64,000 nucleotides of DNA from Ochotona curzoniae (Eukaryota > Chordata > Mammalia > Lagomorpha > Ochotonidae). Under the pieces are notes generated by a model. That model ran no database searches, had not been told where the DNA came from, and saw only the letters and a program-made list of their open reading frames with translations. Shown here in pieces: positions 30,660-39,945 of the stretch. Location of the stretch: the NCBI RefSeq assembly GCF_017591425.1, contig NW_024465655.1, forward strand, positions 1,115,501-1,179,500. Direction: 5' to 3'. A program made the position numbers and the translations under genes. Numbering within the stretch: position 1 is the stretch's first letter; each line of letters starts with the position of its first letter.

Positions 30660-31285
30660 CACAGGAAGGCTTTTGTTTGAAAACTTGTTTCCAAGTATTT
30701 TGGTATGCGTCTGTATCTGCAACTCTAATTACAGAAACAAAGTTGCTGGATCCCTTGATGATTCTGTACTTACTGTGTTGAGGCATCTTTGAACATCTCC
30801 ACAGTGATTGTGCCGTGTCTTCACTAGCATTACGTGAGAGTTGTAATTTCTTTACCTCTTCGCTGGCCTTCCACCACACTTGGAGCGGCAGAGAAACAGA
30901 GGGAGGGAGCGACAGACATCCTGCATATGCTGGTTCATGCCCCAAAGGGTTGGGTTGGAACTAGGAACCAGAACGCTACCCAGGTTTCCCAAGTGCTAGA
31001 GAGGAACCCAACTGCCTGGGCCATTGCTGCTGCCTTTGGCGTCTACATTGGCAGGACGTTGGGGCTGGAATCCAGGGCTGGGGATCAAACCCAGGTACCC
31101 TGAAATGAAGCATGGCATCTTAACAGCTGGGCTAAACAACCCCCCTCTCCCGCCACCTCCTTTTCACGCCTGTGAGTGTGAAATAGTATCTTACTGTAGT
31201 TCTGCTTTGTATTTCTCTAATGACCGATAAGTTGAACATCTTTTTATGAGCTTTTTTTGCCCTTTATTTTTCTTCAGGAAAAGGG
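30660..31285 (-). mobile_element. Old L1 3' region, antisense, split by a CSINE
   Basis: The left piece (about 30660-30883) has ACAAAGTTGCTGGATCCCTT and ATCTCCACAGTGATTGTGCC. The right piece (about 31146-31285) has GTGAGTGTGAAATAGTATCT, GTATTTCTCTAATGACCGAT and GTTGAACATCTTTTTATGAG. Together they follow the complement of ORF2-end and 3' UTR sequence of old L1s. The order and continuity across the SINE support one interrupted element. Confidence 0.78.
30884..31145 (-). mobile_element. CSINE, old, inserted in L1
   Basis: Reverse copy starting GAGCGGCAGAGAAACAGAGG, with CATATGCTGGTTCATGCCCC and GTCTACATTGGCAGGACGTT. It ends at the C-rich ACAACCCCCCT. The tail complement is eroded. Confidence 0.78.
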
Positions 31286-31964
31286 ATAATTCAATCAGCT
31301 GAACTATTTATTTAAAAGTTATAGGGGGAAAAGAATACACACACATACACACAGAGCTGTGAGTTTACAACAATGCCTCCAATTACACACCAGCATCACA
31401 GAGTTCATTCTAGCTTTCCCCTTTTGCTTGTGACTCTGATATAATGAAAAGCTGGCTTCTATTTTCTCAGTACATACGTTTGTTACAACCAGACTTTCTC
31501 CACAGCAGTGTCCCCCGCAGCACACCCGAATGGTCTCCTTCACCATGCCTGGTCTTTGTGCTGGGCTGTGACGGACTCTGCTCTGAGTAGACAAGCTCTT
31601 GCTTTGTTCCAGCCTTAACAGCCACTAGGAAGCCACGCGGATGATCTCATTTTGCTGCAGCTCAAACCCCATGCTGAGCGGCTGCTGCTGCTTCGCTCCC
31701 CACAGCCTCACCTTCCTTCATCCCACCTAATGGATTTGGGACTGAATTATTCATAAACCAAAGATGGTGGGTGGGAAGGAGGAAAGGAGAGACATGGCCC
31801 GTTTCTGGGTTCATCGGCTTTTTGTGATCCTGCAACTTTCGACTTTGTGTTTGATGTACTTCTTGCTGAGGAATATCCTTAATGATGACATTCATATTGT
31901 TGACAGGTGGATTAGCAGGCTATACAATTCCAACTTAACACATTTTTCTCTTTTCATTGCATGA
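31286..31964. other. Unique spacer
   Basis: A short ACACACATACACACA tract lies near 31338. Otherwise no repeat or gene recognised. Overlapping frames at 31660-31960 have no known domain. Confidence 0.3.
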
Positions 31965-32200
31965 AAAAGAAGCTATGTTGGGAACTAATTTAGATTTACA
32001 GAAAAGAAGCAAAGATCATATGGAACGTTTTGTGTATTCCTCACTCCTTAACATCTTACATCATCACTTCTCTGCACTCTCAAGGCGTTATTTCATTAAC
32101 TTCTAATATCTGCCTTTACTACAAGGCGTCTACAGTCAGTACCACTGTTACTCTCTTTTAGGTTTTGTGTATTTCCCCTCCAGTAAGGTTTTAAGACTGT
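31965..32200 (-). mobile_element. Probable old L1 3' UTR fragment, antisense
   Basis: GATTTACAGAAAAGAAGCAA, then GTATTCCTCACTCCTTAACA and TCTTACATCATCACTTC. This resembles the complement of old L1 3' UTR sequence of the type ...CTCCTCACCCAG...TTAACATCTTACATTA. Confidence 0.5.
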
Positions 32201-32286
32201 TCTTGAGCTTTGCTGTCTGCTTCTGGGTTTGGTGTCAGCATTTGGATTGCACTGGTCTGATGATTCATCCGATTCTTTTCTTTTCT

Positions 32287-32385
32287 GGGGGGCCTGGTAC
32301 GATGGCTCAGTGACCTGTCACCTTGTAAGCACCAGGATCCCATGTGGGTGTCAGTTTGTGTCCTGTCTGCTCCATTTCCTATCCA
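32287..32385 (+). mobile_element. CSINE head fragment, left arm of a fold-back
   Basis: The first ~98 bp of a forward CSINE (GGCCTGGTACGATGGCTCAG to CTCCATTTCCTATCCAGC). It is cut off where a reverse copy begins. It pairs with the head of that copy, so the two heads face outward. Confidence 0.88.
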
Positions 32386-32585
32386 GCCAGGAGTTAGGAG
32401 CTTCTTCTAGGTCTCCCATGCGGGTGTAGGGTCCCAAGGCTTTGGGCCGTCTTCTACTGCTTTCCAGGCCACAAGCAGGGAGCTGGATGGGAAGTGGAAC
32501 CACTGGGATTAGAACCAGCGCCAGATGGGATCCTGGTGCGTTCAAGGTGAGGACTTTAGCCGCTAGGCCACGCCACCACTGGCCT
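32386..32585 (-). mobile_element. CSINE 5' part, right arm of a fold-back
   Basis: Reverse copy containing only the 5' ~200 bp: GGAGCTTCTTCTAGGTCTCC, GCCACAAGCAGGGAGCTGGA, then GCTAGGCCACGCCACCACTG. The 3' half and tail are absent. It directly abuts the second VNTR array. Confidence 0.9.
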
Positions 32586-32589
32586 GCAC

Positions 32590-34122
32590 TTATGCTGACG
32601 GATACTACTGCTTGTCCATCCTGGTTCACCCCCAACCTGGGTTCTCATGTTCAGTGGTGGACATGAGCTGCAACCCATCAGGGAGGTGCCCACAGTTTCC
32701 CCACAAGGCCACTCCCAGTCCTGTATCTTGCACTTTCTAGGTGGTTCTGTAGTCTGGCTTGACAAGATTTGCCCATTTTCCGAGCACTTGTCAGCTGATG
32801 CTGTGGCAAAGTTCGACCAGCCTGACCCCATTCTGGCTCCTGCATGCAAGAGTGAGTATGGTTGTTTAGCTCAGCCTGGATCTCCCCTAAACTTGCTTCC
32901 TTGCAGGCCAATGGGTGTTGCAGTCAGGCCTGTCCTGGTCTACCCTCAGTCCCAGTCACCAGTGGGAGCAGTGGTCCTGCAGGGGAGTCCTCACTGCCCT
33001 CTACAGGGCTTAACCCCCAAATCTCCACCTCGCAACCACCAGGTCTTAGGTATGCTGGTGGATGCTGTGGCCCAATCTGGCATGACCTGTCTCATCTTGG
33101 TATTTGCTGCTGGGTGCTGTAACCTGGCCCAGTCCAGTCTGCTCCTACTTCCAGCTCAAGTTAGGGGGTGCTGCAACCTAGACCAGCTTGAATGGCCCCC
33201 AGGCCCTACTGTGAACTGGCTGGTGTTTGGTCCAACCCAGCCTGTCCTGCACCCTATCCTGTTTTTCACATCTGCCAGTGGGTGTTATGTACTGTTCCAG
33301 CCTGACCTGCCTCCAGTCCTGACTCACACGTATGCCTGTGGCTACTGTAACCTGGCCTGATCTGGGCTGCTCCCAGCCTTGGTTCTTGTGTTCATCTGCA
33401 GGGACTGTGTCTTTACAGAGGAGTTCCCCAAGCTCCTCTATCAGATTTCCTCCCTGTGGCAGATCTCTCACACACTGGTGGGTCCTTGGCCCAGCTTGAC
33501 TTAGTCCACTTCATGTCCTGGTAGGAACAGTGGCCTTCCCTGATTGGCCCATACCCATTCTGGTTCTTATTGCTGGGTGCTACAGCTCAGCCCTGTCTGG
33601 TCCATGCCTGGACACAACATTCAAGTGGTTCAGTGGGTACTGAGATCTCGTCCAGCTTGCACTACACCATTCCTGGCTCTTATGAGCACCAGCGGGTGTT
33701 GATGCCTTGCCGAGTCTGGGACACCTCAGACCCAGTGCACATCCAAGCTGAGGGACACTGCAGTTATGTTCAGCCCAGGTCGCCATCTCCATTCCAGTTC
33801 TCACGTGCACAAGTGGGAACTACAATCCAGCTGGGGCATCCACTTAGCTCCCCAACTAGGCCTATTACCAGCCATAAATTTTGTGTGTGCCAGGGTTGCT
33901 CTGATCCAACCTGGCATAGCCCATCCCTTGTCTTGGCCTTTACCATCAGATGCTGCAGCCTGACCTGGCCTGGCACACCCCCAGTCCCAGCTCTTGCTGG
34001 TGTGTATTGCATCCTAGCCCTGAGCAGTTTGCCCCCTTCCCTGGCTCATGAAAACTGGTAGATGTCATAGCCTAGACCAGCACGACCTGTACTCCAGCCT
34101 GGCTTCTGCACATCACACGCAC

Positions 34123-34168
<46 letters not shown>

Positions 34169-34745
34169 CTTGCTGACAAGTGGAGCTTCCTTGCCCAGGA
34201 AGTGTTGGTCCTTCCTGACCAACATTCAGGCATGAATCACAGGGGACTGACTTGTGGGAGCTACAGCCCACCAGGGGAGTTTTCCAAGTTCCTGACCAGG
34301 CCCACTCACAGACTCAGATCTTAAATGTATCAGCAGGTGTTAGGCCCTTACCTGGCATAGCCTTCTCCCTCTGTCTCAGCCTTTGTATGGGCTGGTGAAT
34401 GTTGCAGCCTGGCCTGCCCCACATCCTCTCTTTGGCTGTATCTACAGGTGCTGCAGCCTATACCAGCTCAGCCTGTCCCCAACCCCAATACCCATGAATG
34501 TTGAAGGATTCCATGGTCATGCCTAGCTCAGCCCTTCACTAACCCCAGTTCTTGAGCAAACCAGCAGAAATTGCAGTTCCACAGGGATGACCCAAATAAT
34601 GCCCCACAGAATCTGCCCCAAATATCTGATTCTGTTGCATGCTGGTTAGTGTCACACCCAGCCTAATGTGACAAGTCCCCTGTTCCGACACTCAGAAGTG
34701 AGTAGTGTGATCTAGCCCTGCCAGGTAGGTCCCCAACCCCTAGTT
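32590..34745 (-). repeat. Degenerate VNTR with ~425-bp higher-order period, copy 2
   Basis: The complement of the copy-1 monomers: CCAGCCTGACC-like, GTGGGTGCTG-like and CCAGTCCTGGCTC-like blocks. The punctuating box recurs near 32990, 33425, 33850 and 34275, spaced about 425-435 bp. The box at 33414-33442 (GAGGAGTTCCCCAAGCTCC core) matches that at 20859-20887 in copy 1, and about 170 bp around it are close to identical by eye. Confidence 0.75.
34114..34166. repeat. (AC)n microsatellite
   Basis: About 50 bp of AC with early ACGC interruptions, inside the second VNTR array. It has no counterpart at the same place in copy 1. Confidence 0.97.
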
Positions 34746-35350
34746 TTAGTGTGGTCGTTGGTGGTGGTTGATACTAAATAGTCCAGCTCAGATCTCCCAT
34801 GTGGGCTGGTGCATCAGTTTGATCCAGAAAGGTCCTCCAGCTTCCTCACTCCAAACTGCTTGGTTTCAGCCCCCTTGCTTACCTGTCGATGGAAGTCTTC
34901 AGAAGTCATTCCTCACTCTACAACATACTCCCACCCACACATCTCCTTACTACCCTTCCCCGAGCGAGCCACAGTCCCTGCACCCAGGAACGCTTAGTTT
35001 CCTCAGCCTGGTCTTACCAAGCTCAGGCTTCCAGTGGAGTGGTGTGTTGGCCTGGAGCTCTGCCCACCCACTAGGATCCCAAGCTCCTGGCATGCGTGCT
35101 GACCTGGGGTCCTACCCCTCAGCTCACTCAAGATCCAAGTACATTCAGATTTCCCCAAGCCCCGTCCACCATCACTCCTTGCTAGCGTGCTAACCTAGAG
35201 CTTCCCTATCCACCGCCCATGCGTGAGGAAATCTCCAGGCTTGCTCCATCTGCCTGGACGTGAGTCCCAGGTCCTCCCATGTCCCCGCCGGTGCCACTCC
35301 TCAGTCCCCTGTAAGCCCACACCCTCAAGCCCCTTGTTAGAAAGGATTCC

Positions 35351-35964
35351 AACAGCAACAGTCCAGAGACTGAGGGTGGCATTGGGTTGCAGTGAGCTCA
35401 GCCATTGTCTGCAAATGCCAGCATCACAGATGGGCATCAGTATCATGCCTGGTGTCAGGTGGATAAAGTACCACCTGGGGATCTGATAAGGTGAGTGGAA
35501 CGAAAAATCTGAAGACCTTAAGGAGACCACTTGGAGATACAACTTTGTCACTAAGAAAAGATTTTTGTGAAACTATCCAGAGGTATAAGTCATAGCAACA
35601 TGCCTTCCTGTGCTAGTTAGTCCCTGAACTAAACAAACCAAACAAACAAACGCTCCCCCCAAAACCAAAACAAAAAAATACCATGTGTTTAGGTCAAAGT
35701 GACCAAATGGGTTCTGAATCATCTTTTTCCACGTTGATTACCTCAGCTCAAGATGAATCTTCCGAGTTTTCCATTGTGTACTATTTTCTTTTTAATCCTC
35801 TAATTACAGTTAGGCATAGAGGGTGGACAAATATTTGCAAATGTGGAGCAATTGGCCAGCTAGAAGACAAAGCAATGAAATGAGCCAACAAGAAGGTACT
35901 AAATCCAGTGTGATCTGTTTAAGAAAACAAAGAGTACATTTCGCAGTGGGTGGGTTTGCACTGA
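35351..35964. other. Unique spacer with CAAA-rich tract
   Basis: A (CAAA)-rich low-complexity tract lies at about 35629-35680. Nothing else recognised. Confidence 0.4.
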
Positions 35965-36236
35965 AAGTTGAGGGGTGGCCTTGAGCTCAGTGCTTAGGAT
36001 GGTCACATCCTACACTGGAGTTCCTGGCTTTGCACCTTGGTCTTCATGTTCAGTTCAGGCTTCCTACAAGATGGGAGGGAGCAGGTCGTGGCCCCAGTAC
36101 TTTGGTACCTGCCGCCTACAGGGGAGGCCTGGGTTGAGTCCCTAGTTCCTGGTTTCAGCCTGGCCCCGTCCTGGTTGTTCCAGCACTTAGAGAGCAAGCC
36201 AGTAGGTGGGAGCTCTTTTTCTGCCCCTCAAAAGTG
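35965..36236 (+). mobile_element. CSINE, very diverged
   Basis: Forward copy recognised from the 3' half: GGAGGCCTGGGTTGAGTCCC, TAGTTCCTGGTTTCAGCCTG, CAGCACTTAGAGAGCAAGCC and AGTAGGTGGGAGCTCTTTTT. The 5' half is barely recognisable. Confidence 0.65.
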
Positions 36237-36292
36237 AAACCAGGCAAAACTGAACTGTCCTAGCGTTTTTGCTGCTTAAAAGAATAGAACAG

Positions 36293-36681
36293 GGACTGGT
36301 GCTGTGTTGCCTCAGGGTAATTCACTGCTTGTTTTGTCTGCATCCCATATGAACACTGGTTCAAGCCCAAGGTGCTTCACTTCTGTTCCAGCTCCCTGTT
36401 AATGCACCTGGGAAAGGTTGGGCTGAATGTTTGGGCCCTTGCACCCATATGGGAGATCCAGATGAAACTCCTGGCTTTAGTTTGGCCCAGCCCTGGCCGT
36501 TATGGAGTTCTGGGGAGAGAACCAGTAGATGATTCATTCTCTCTCTTTTCCCCTCTGTCTTTGTGGACAAGCCCTGCTCCTTTCATTGTGACCATTTCGG
36601 GAGTGACCCAGCGGATGGAAGATCTTTCCCATTCTGTCTGTCCTTTCTGTAAATCTGGTTTTTTTTAGATTAAAAAAAAGA
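36293..36681 (+). mobile_element. CSINE with duplicated 3' segment
   Basis: Forward copy of about 390 bp, longer than usual. The 3' segment occurs twice. GGGGAGAGAACCAGTAGATG and its CT-rich stretch at 36513-36560 are followed by GGGAGTGACCCAGCGGATGG and another CT-rich stretch at 36599-36650. The tail is GATTAAAAAAAAGAGAGAG. It looks like a SINE-SINE recombinant or a template-switch product. Confidence 0.87.
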
Positions 36682-36924
36682 GAGAGAGAGATCTTAAAAA
36701 TCAAGTCTTTCATGAGAAACAGCTTCCAAGGGCATGCCTCCAATGGCCAAAGAGCTCTAATGGGCTCCATCTCCTAGATGTCACAGTTAGATCGACTCTT
36801 CACCCTCAACCAGCCAACCATGAAGACATCAGTGTTTAAACAGCTGCATGCGTTTTGGAGGAGACAAACCTGCTCTGTTCATAACACGGGGTTGTTAGAA
36901 TCCTCGTCTCCTTAGAACACATCA

Positions 36925-37205
36925 TTTCTTTGTAAAATATGTAATACATTTTTGTGAATTATAGTTAAGCTGCTGTGCTGAACAATACTAGAATTTACCC
37001 TTGGTTAGCCAGTTTTGCTCTAGTTCCTCTCTTGCTCATTCCTTCTTGCCTCCCATCACTGTTTTTCACTCCCTGCTTCTTCTGCTAACTTCTTTAGCTC
37101 TCGCCTAGGAGCAAGAATATGTGGCATTTGTCTTTGTATGTCTGGCTTATTCACTTAACGTAATGTCCCCCAGTCAGATTTGTGGCATTTACAAAAACAA
37201 ATTCC
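36925..37205 (-). mobile_element. Old L1 3' UTR, antisense
   Basis: GAATTATAGTTAAGCTGCTG, then TAGTTCCTCTCTTGCTCATT, AAGAATATGTGGCATTTGTC and GTCTGGCTTATTCACTTAAC followed by GTAATGTCCCCCAGTCAG. This is the familiar complement of primate- and mammal-wide L1 3' UTR sequence. Confidence 0.75.
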
Positions 37206-38059
37206 ATTAAACCTCCCATGTTAGTGGACAGGGCCCCATGCCACCCCACAGCCTTTGTTTGGAAAATGGCTCAAAGATTACATTGTATAATCTAATGTCA
37301 TCATTTTCCATTTACAAACCGCTTCTTATTGGAAAAATGTGAGCTACTTGTAAGCCTTGTGAGGCAACCAGCATGACTACTGTTTTTATAGATGGGAAAA
37401 TGAAGCTTACAAGACTGAACCAAGGACCCTGGGGGTTACTGGGAAAGCAGTGAATGTCCCAAAAGAAGAGAGAAAAGTTTTCTGGGTCTTGCCTCCTCTT
37501 TCAGAGATAACAAATGCTGACAATTTGATGCATTTTCTATAAGCCTTTTTTCCCCCTTTTTGCTATAGATACGAAAAAGCATATTTGGCAAACATTTCCC
37601 TGTGTTGTTCTGTAGCTTCTGAAAACATGATTTCTCAGAGTTGCGTAACATTGCTTCCTGCAGATATCTTGTAGCTTGTTTAACCATCAATTGAGACATG
37701 TGTGTATCATATCTTCACAGACTGGAAAGCTTGGTCTGGGTGGAGATTTTAAGCCCCGAGAGGCGGAAAGTTATTGCTATTCCAAGATGATCTAGGAATC
37801 ATCTAGCTAGGCAAGAGTCTTCTAAGTGCATGGTCCAAAGATGGAGATGCGTTCTTGGAGTGCAAGGCTCTCACCATGCGATGAATGTTATGGGTAGCAC
37901 AGTGCAATGCAACCTCCCCCCCCCCCAAACCTCCGAACCATTGGAAATAAGCAGTAGCCCATGGTGGCATGCTGTGGAGAGAGCCCTTCCAGGGTGTTGA
38001 TTGCCACATCTGGCTATGTGTGAACTGGGCTCCTAAGGTTGCTTGGGTCAGGCGCCAAG
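37206..38059. other. Unique spacer, possible MIR core
   Basis: ATTTTCCATTTACAAACC (37303-37320) and ATAGATGGGAAAATGAAGCT (37388-37407) hint at a reverse MIR core, too weak to call firmly. A poly(C) run lies at 37915-37925. Nothing else recognised. Confidence 0.4.
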
Positions 38060-38185
38060 GGACAGGTGACATAGATCCGTCTTCAGTTCCTGGCTCTGCT
38101 AATTATAGGCAATATGGACATGGTCCAGTCACTTCCCCTTTTGTGATTCCAGTTTTCTCAACTGTAAAATGGGAATTCTAATAGA
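38060..38185 (+). mobile_element. MIR fragment
   Basis: CAGTTCCTGGCTCTGCTAAT, GGTCCAGTCACTTCCCCTTT, AGTTTTCTCAACTGTAAAAT and GGGAATTCTAATAG follow the MIR sense order, with the diagnostic TCTCAACTGTAAAATGGG block nearly intact. Confidence 0.78.
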
Positions 38186-39345
38186 ATCAGTGACTCCAAG
38201 AAGAAATGGCACAAGGAATGTGGAGCCATTTTGATGGTCCGTTAATTAGTATAAATGGAGCCTGGTATTTTGATTCACAGTCAAATGCTGACAAAGTAAA
38301 GCAATGCCTAGATACAAAGAGCCTTTGGTCTCCAGCATCCGAAACGGCAAGAGTAGCAGGGGGTTCTGGGACGGCAGGAAAATGTTCAAGACTGTTACGT
38401 TCCAAGGTGAAGGTGAACCCAACAGGGAATGGAAGGAACACGTCACAGGCTCTATTGCATTCTCGCTTTAAGATCATCTTGCATCTAGAGCGCCTGCAGC
38501 TCAGTGCTGCCGGGACACTCCATGGCTTGCTGGCAGCACAGCAGGTTGGTCTTAGGGTGGTGTGATGTCCTCTCGTGCTAGGGAGAATATGAGTTCACGC
38601 TGGTTCTGGCAGGCTGTGTGTCTTGTTAGAGAAGGGGAAGGTTGTGTCTCTTTCTTGTGAAAAATCAAAATTGCACAGGATTCTTCATTCCCTGTGCAAA
38701 CGGAGGAGCTGGAAGCAGAAGTAGAATGCAAAAGCAATTTTGTCTTTTCGGGCCCCGAGGACATGAGAGTAAACTAATGATTGAATTGAAAAGTGCGGGG
38801 CATGTTTAGGAGGTATTAAGGGGCTGCGGGGAGAGAAATATGGGCACCCCATGACTGCAAAGACAGGGGGCTCTGGAAGAGACTGTGTGAGAATATATGG
38901 CTGTGTTCCTGTGAGTGCGTGTAAGGGATGTTTGCTTAAAGGAAATCTCATGTTTCAGGCCATTGATGAAGGTCTTCTTCCAACTGGTGGTTAGGTTTCC
39001 TGGGCTTTTAACTCACTACTTTCCCTGATACGTCAGCTTTATTAGAGAAACTCGGGGGGGCGGTAGAGTTCATGGACCACTCTGAATTCTGGAGGCTGTG
39101 GACCAGCCAATGAACATATCTGCCCCTTAGTTTGTTTCTAGAACGTGGGTGGCAAGGGTAGTTCTAATCTTGACAGGTGTTGTTGAGTACATGGATCAGT
39201 ACGCATTACGAGTGCTAAGTAAAAGTTCACCATTGACAAGGTCAACCGGCAAGGGCAAACCAGACACCCATCCTGGCTGTCCTTTAAGAAACCATATCCT
39301 TGTGGTTCTGACCCATTGAAAATGCTCATATTTAAGGTCAGGACA
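38186..39345. other. Unique spacer
   Basis: About 1.1 kb without a recognised repeat. A frame of 119 codons at 38206-38565 has no domain and no splice context. Confidence 0.33.
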
Positions 39346-39347
39346 TG

Positions 39348-39436
39348 AGGAGGTCTTCAGAAACTTCCTACAAAGTGAGCATTAAAAAAAAAAAACTGCA
39401 TGGATTTCAATTTCTTTTAATCATAGAACTTTAGGG
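39348..39436. mobile_element. Fragment of a short dispersed repeat (possible TIR element)
   Basis: GGAGGTCTTCAGAAACTTCC, an A run of 11 at 39385-39395, then CTGCATGGATTTCAATTTCT. Same family as 8979-9085 (typical form GTCTTCAAAAAGTTCATGG...ATGGATTTCAAA). Confidence 0.45.
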
Positions 39437-39482
39437 ATATTCCTTTCCTTCTTTCTAGGCTTTATCTTTTCCTTCTTTTAAT

Positions 39483-39738
39483 TATTTACTTTTATTGCAA
39501 AGTTAGATATACAGAGAGGAGGAGAGACAGAGAGGGAGATCTTCCATCCAATGATTCACTCCCCAAGTGACCACAATGGCTGGTGCTGTGCCGTTTCGAA
39601 GCCAGGAGCCAGGAGTCTCTTCTGAGTCTCCCACGTGGGTGCAGGGTCCCAAGGCTTTGGGCCGTCCTCGACTGCTTTCCCAGGCCACAAGCAGGGAGCA
39701 GGATGGGAAGCAGAGCAGCTTCTGAACCAGTGCTCCAC
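39483..39738 (-). mobile_element. CSINE, young-type, head missing
   Basis: Reverse copy with a clear tail, GAGAGGAGGAGAGACAGAGA, CATCCAATGATTCACTCCCC and GGGCCGTCCTCGACTGCTTT. The head complement (last ~50 bp) is absent. An older copy in the same orientation begins at the break. Confidence 0.92.
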
Positions 39739-39739
39739 A

Positions 39740-39945
39740 AAGCGCTGCAACAGCTTGGGTTGGCCCAGGCTGAAGCCTAGAGCCAAGGAACCCATCTGGG
39801 TCTCCCATGCGGTTGGCAGAGAGGCAGTACTTGGGCCATCGTCGGCTGCTTCCCAGCTCTGTCATTAGGGAGTTGGACTGGAGCGAACTGGCACTGACAT
39901 GGGAGTGAAATCCCCACTGAGGGCTTAACTTGCTGCATCATTGAA
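39740..39945 (-). mobile_element. CSINE, old, tail missing
   Basis: Reverse copy starting at its body (CAACAGCTTGGGTTGGCCCA), with CCATCTGGGTCTCCCATGCG and TCATTAGGGAGTTGGACTGG. It lacks the tail and GA stretch. Together with 39483-39738 it makes a same-orientation chimera. Confidence 0.8.

Larger units (their letters stand above)
32590..35350 (-). mobile_element. VNTR composite element, copy 2 (inverted)
   Basis: Same element as 19255-22733 in the opposite orientation. The VNTR runs about 32590-34745 and the 5' domain about 34745-35350. Read in reverse, the flank gives GTATCAACCACC, GGGGGCTGAAACCAAGCAGT and GAGGAATGACTTCTGAAGA. Copy 1 gives GTATCAACCACT, GGGGCTGAGATCAAGTGGTT and GAGGAGTGATTTCTGAGGA. 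The 3' domain and A-tail are missing: the array stops at the CSINE fold-back. Beyond 34950 a weaker degenerate repetition continues to about 35280. Confidence 0.6.

Noticed and set aside
32647..33360. 237-codon frame inside the second VNTR array
   Set aside because: The longest frame there, but it reads GC-rich degenerate repeats, has no domain, and the inverted copy at 19.7-22 kb does not preserve the frame.
33570..34061. 163-codon frame in the same array
   Set aside because: Same reason: composition of the monomers, no conserved frame between copies.
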